Below, piece after piece: positions 6,098 to 6,457 of a DNA stretch of 6,457 nucleotides. Where the stretch lies: NCBI GenBank assembly GCA_902766115.1, contig CACXCL010000003.1, positions 1-6,457 on the forward strand, given 5' to 3'. Positions within the stretch are counted from its first letter, which is position 1; every line of letters begins with the position of its first letter. The position numbers and the translations under genes are program-made. A model generated the notes under the pieces. That model was not told where the DNA came from. It saw only the letters and a list, made by a program, of their open reading frames with translations, and made no database searches. The DNA comes from an uncultured Ruminococcus sp. GTDB taxonomy: Bacteria > Bacillota > Clostridia > Oscillospirales > CAG-272.

Positions 6098-6367
6098 ATG
6101 AAAGCAGTTGTAACGGTCATAGGCAAAGACACGGTCGGCATCCTCGCCAAAGTGAGCGCGGAGTGCGCCGCCCATAACGCCAACATAATAGACGTGACTC
6201 AGTCGGTCATGAGGGACATGTTCACCATGATCATGCTCATCGACATCAGCGACCTTTCATCCGATTTTGCGAGCCTTGACGCCGCGCTCCAGAAGCTGGG
6301 GGATGAGATCGGCATGAAGGTCCACGTGATGCATGAGGACATCTTCAATTCAATGCACAGGATCTGA
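6098..6367 (+). CDS. ACT-domain protein, UPF0237 family
   Basis: The 89-residue product is essentially one ACT domain (ACT_6 type), a ligand-binding fold often used to sense amino acids. The signature is VTVIGKDTVGILAKVSAECAA (5-25), with the G-K-D and G14 turn between the first strand and helix. NANIIDVTQSVMRDMFTMIM (27-46) forms the second and third strands. No catalytic or DNA-binding domain is fused to it, so it is probably a regulatory subunit. AAAGGA lies about 9 nt before the ATG. It sits 18 nt after pepD and 17 nt before a UPF0210 gene. The UPF0237-UPF0210 pair is conserved in many Firmicutes (for example SP_0238-SP_0239 in Streptococcus pneumoniae), which suggests the two act together. 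The ligand and pathway are unknown. Confidence 0.93.
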   Translation: MKAVVTVIGKDTVGILAKVSAECAAHNANIIDVTQSVMRDMFTMIMLIDISDLSSDFASLDAALQKLGDEIGMKVHVMHEDIFNSMHRI

Positions 6368-6384
6368 TTATTCCGGAGATTGCG

Positions 6385-6457
6385 ATGATAAACACGAAGG
6401 ACATACTTGAGACGATCAATATGATCGACAACGAGAACCTTGACGTCCGCACCATAA
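6385..6457 (+). CDS. 5' end of a UPF0210 / DUF711 (PFL family) protein gene
   Basis: An ATG at 6385-6387, with GGAG 6 nt upstream, opens a frame of 24 codons before the right edge. The residues begin MINTKDILETINMI and continue ENLDVRTI. This matches the very conserved start of UPF0210 proteins (of the pattern ETIxMIxxxNxDIRTITMGISLLDC), known from structure as glycyl-radical-like barrels with no radical site and no assigned reaction. The pairing with the ACT-domain gene upstream makes the identification stronger than 24 residues alone would allow. The full protein is normally about 450 residues, so nearly all of it lies outside the window. Confidence 0.85.
   Translation, partial: MINTKDILETINMIDNENLDVRTI

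Overview
This is a dense chromosomal stretch of housekeeping genes, GC-rich by eye. It most likely comes from a Gram-positive, Clostridia-like Firmicute. The grounds are strong purine-rich Shine-Dalgarno sites (AAGGAGG, AAAGGAG, GGAGG), several GTG starts, the MEP-pathway enzymes IspD and IspF, an MgtE magnesium channel, a small coiled-coil zinc-ribbon protein of a type common in Clostridia, and the UPF0237-UPF0210 gene pair. Phage, insertion-sequence, CRISPR, tRNA and rRNA signals were not seen.

Layout. From the left edge to about 4430 every gene is on the minus strand. In transcription order these are ispD and ispF (overlapping by ATGA), a 247-nt gap full of GC-rich hairpins that holds a probable terminator, rpe and mgtE (27 nt apart), a separately promoted zinc-ribbon gene, and the first 50 codons of an unidentified GTG-start gene that runs off the left edge. 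From 4649 rightwards the genes are on the plus strand: pepD (aminoacyl-histidine dipeptidase), an ACT-domain protein (UPF0237), and the first 24 codons of a UPF0210/DUF711 (PFL family) gene cut by the right edge. The 4431-4648 gap is a divergent control region with an extended -10 promoter for ispDF and a near-consensus promoter for pepD.

How the genes work together. IspD and IspF catalyse the third and fifth steps of the MEP route to isoprenoid precursors, and their coupling suggests matched synthesis. Rpe interconverts ribulose-5-phosphate and xylulose-5-phosphate and is co-transcribed with a Mg2+ channel; no direct functional link is established. PepD probably recycles peptides and shares a transcript with the ACT/UPF0210 pair, whose role is unknown and which is the least understood part of the window.

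No clearly novel multi-gene system is visible. The best leads are the pepD-UPF0237-UPF0210 operon, the alternative-fold leader in front of rpe, the structured gap behind ispF, and the palindromes in the ispD/pepD divergent control region.
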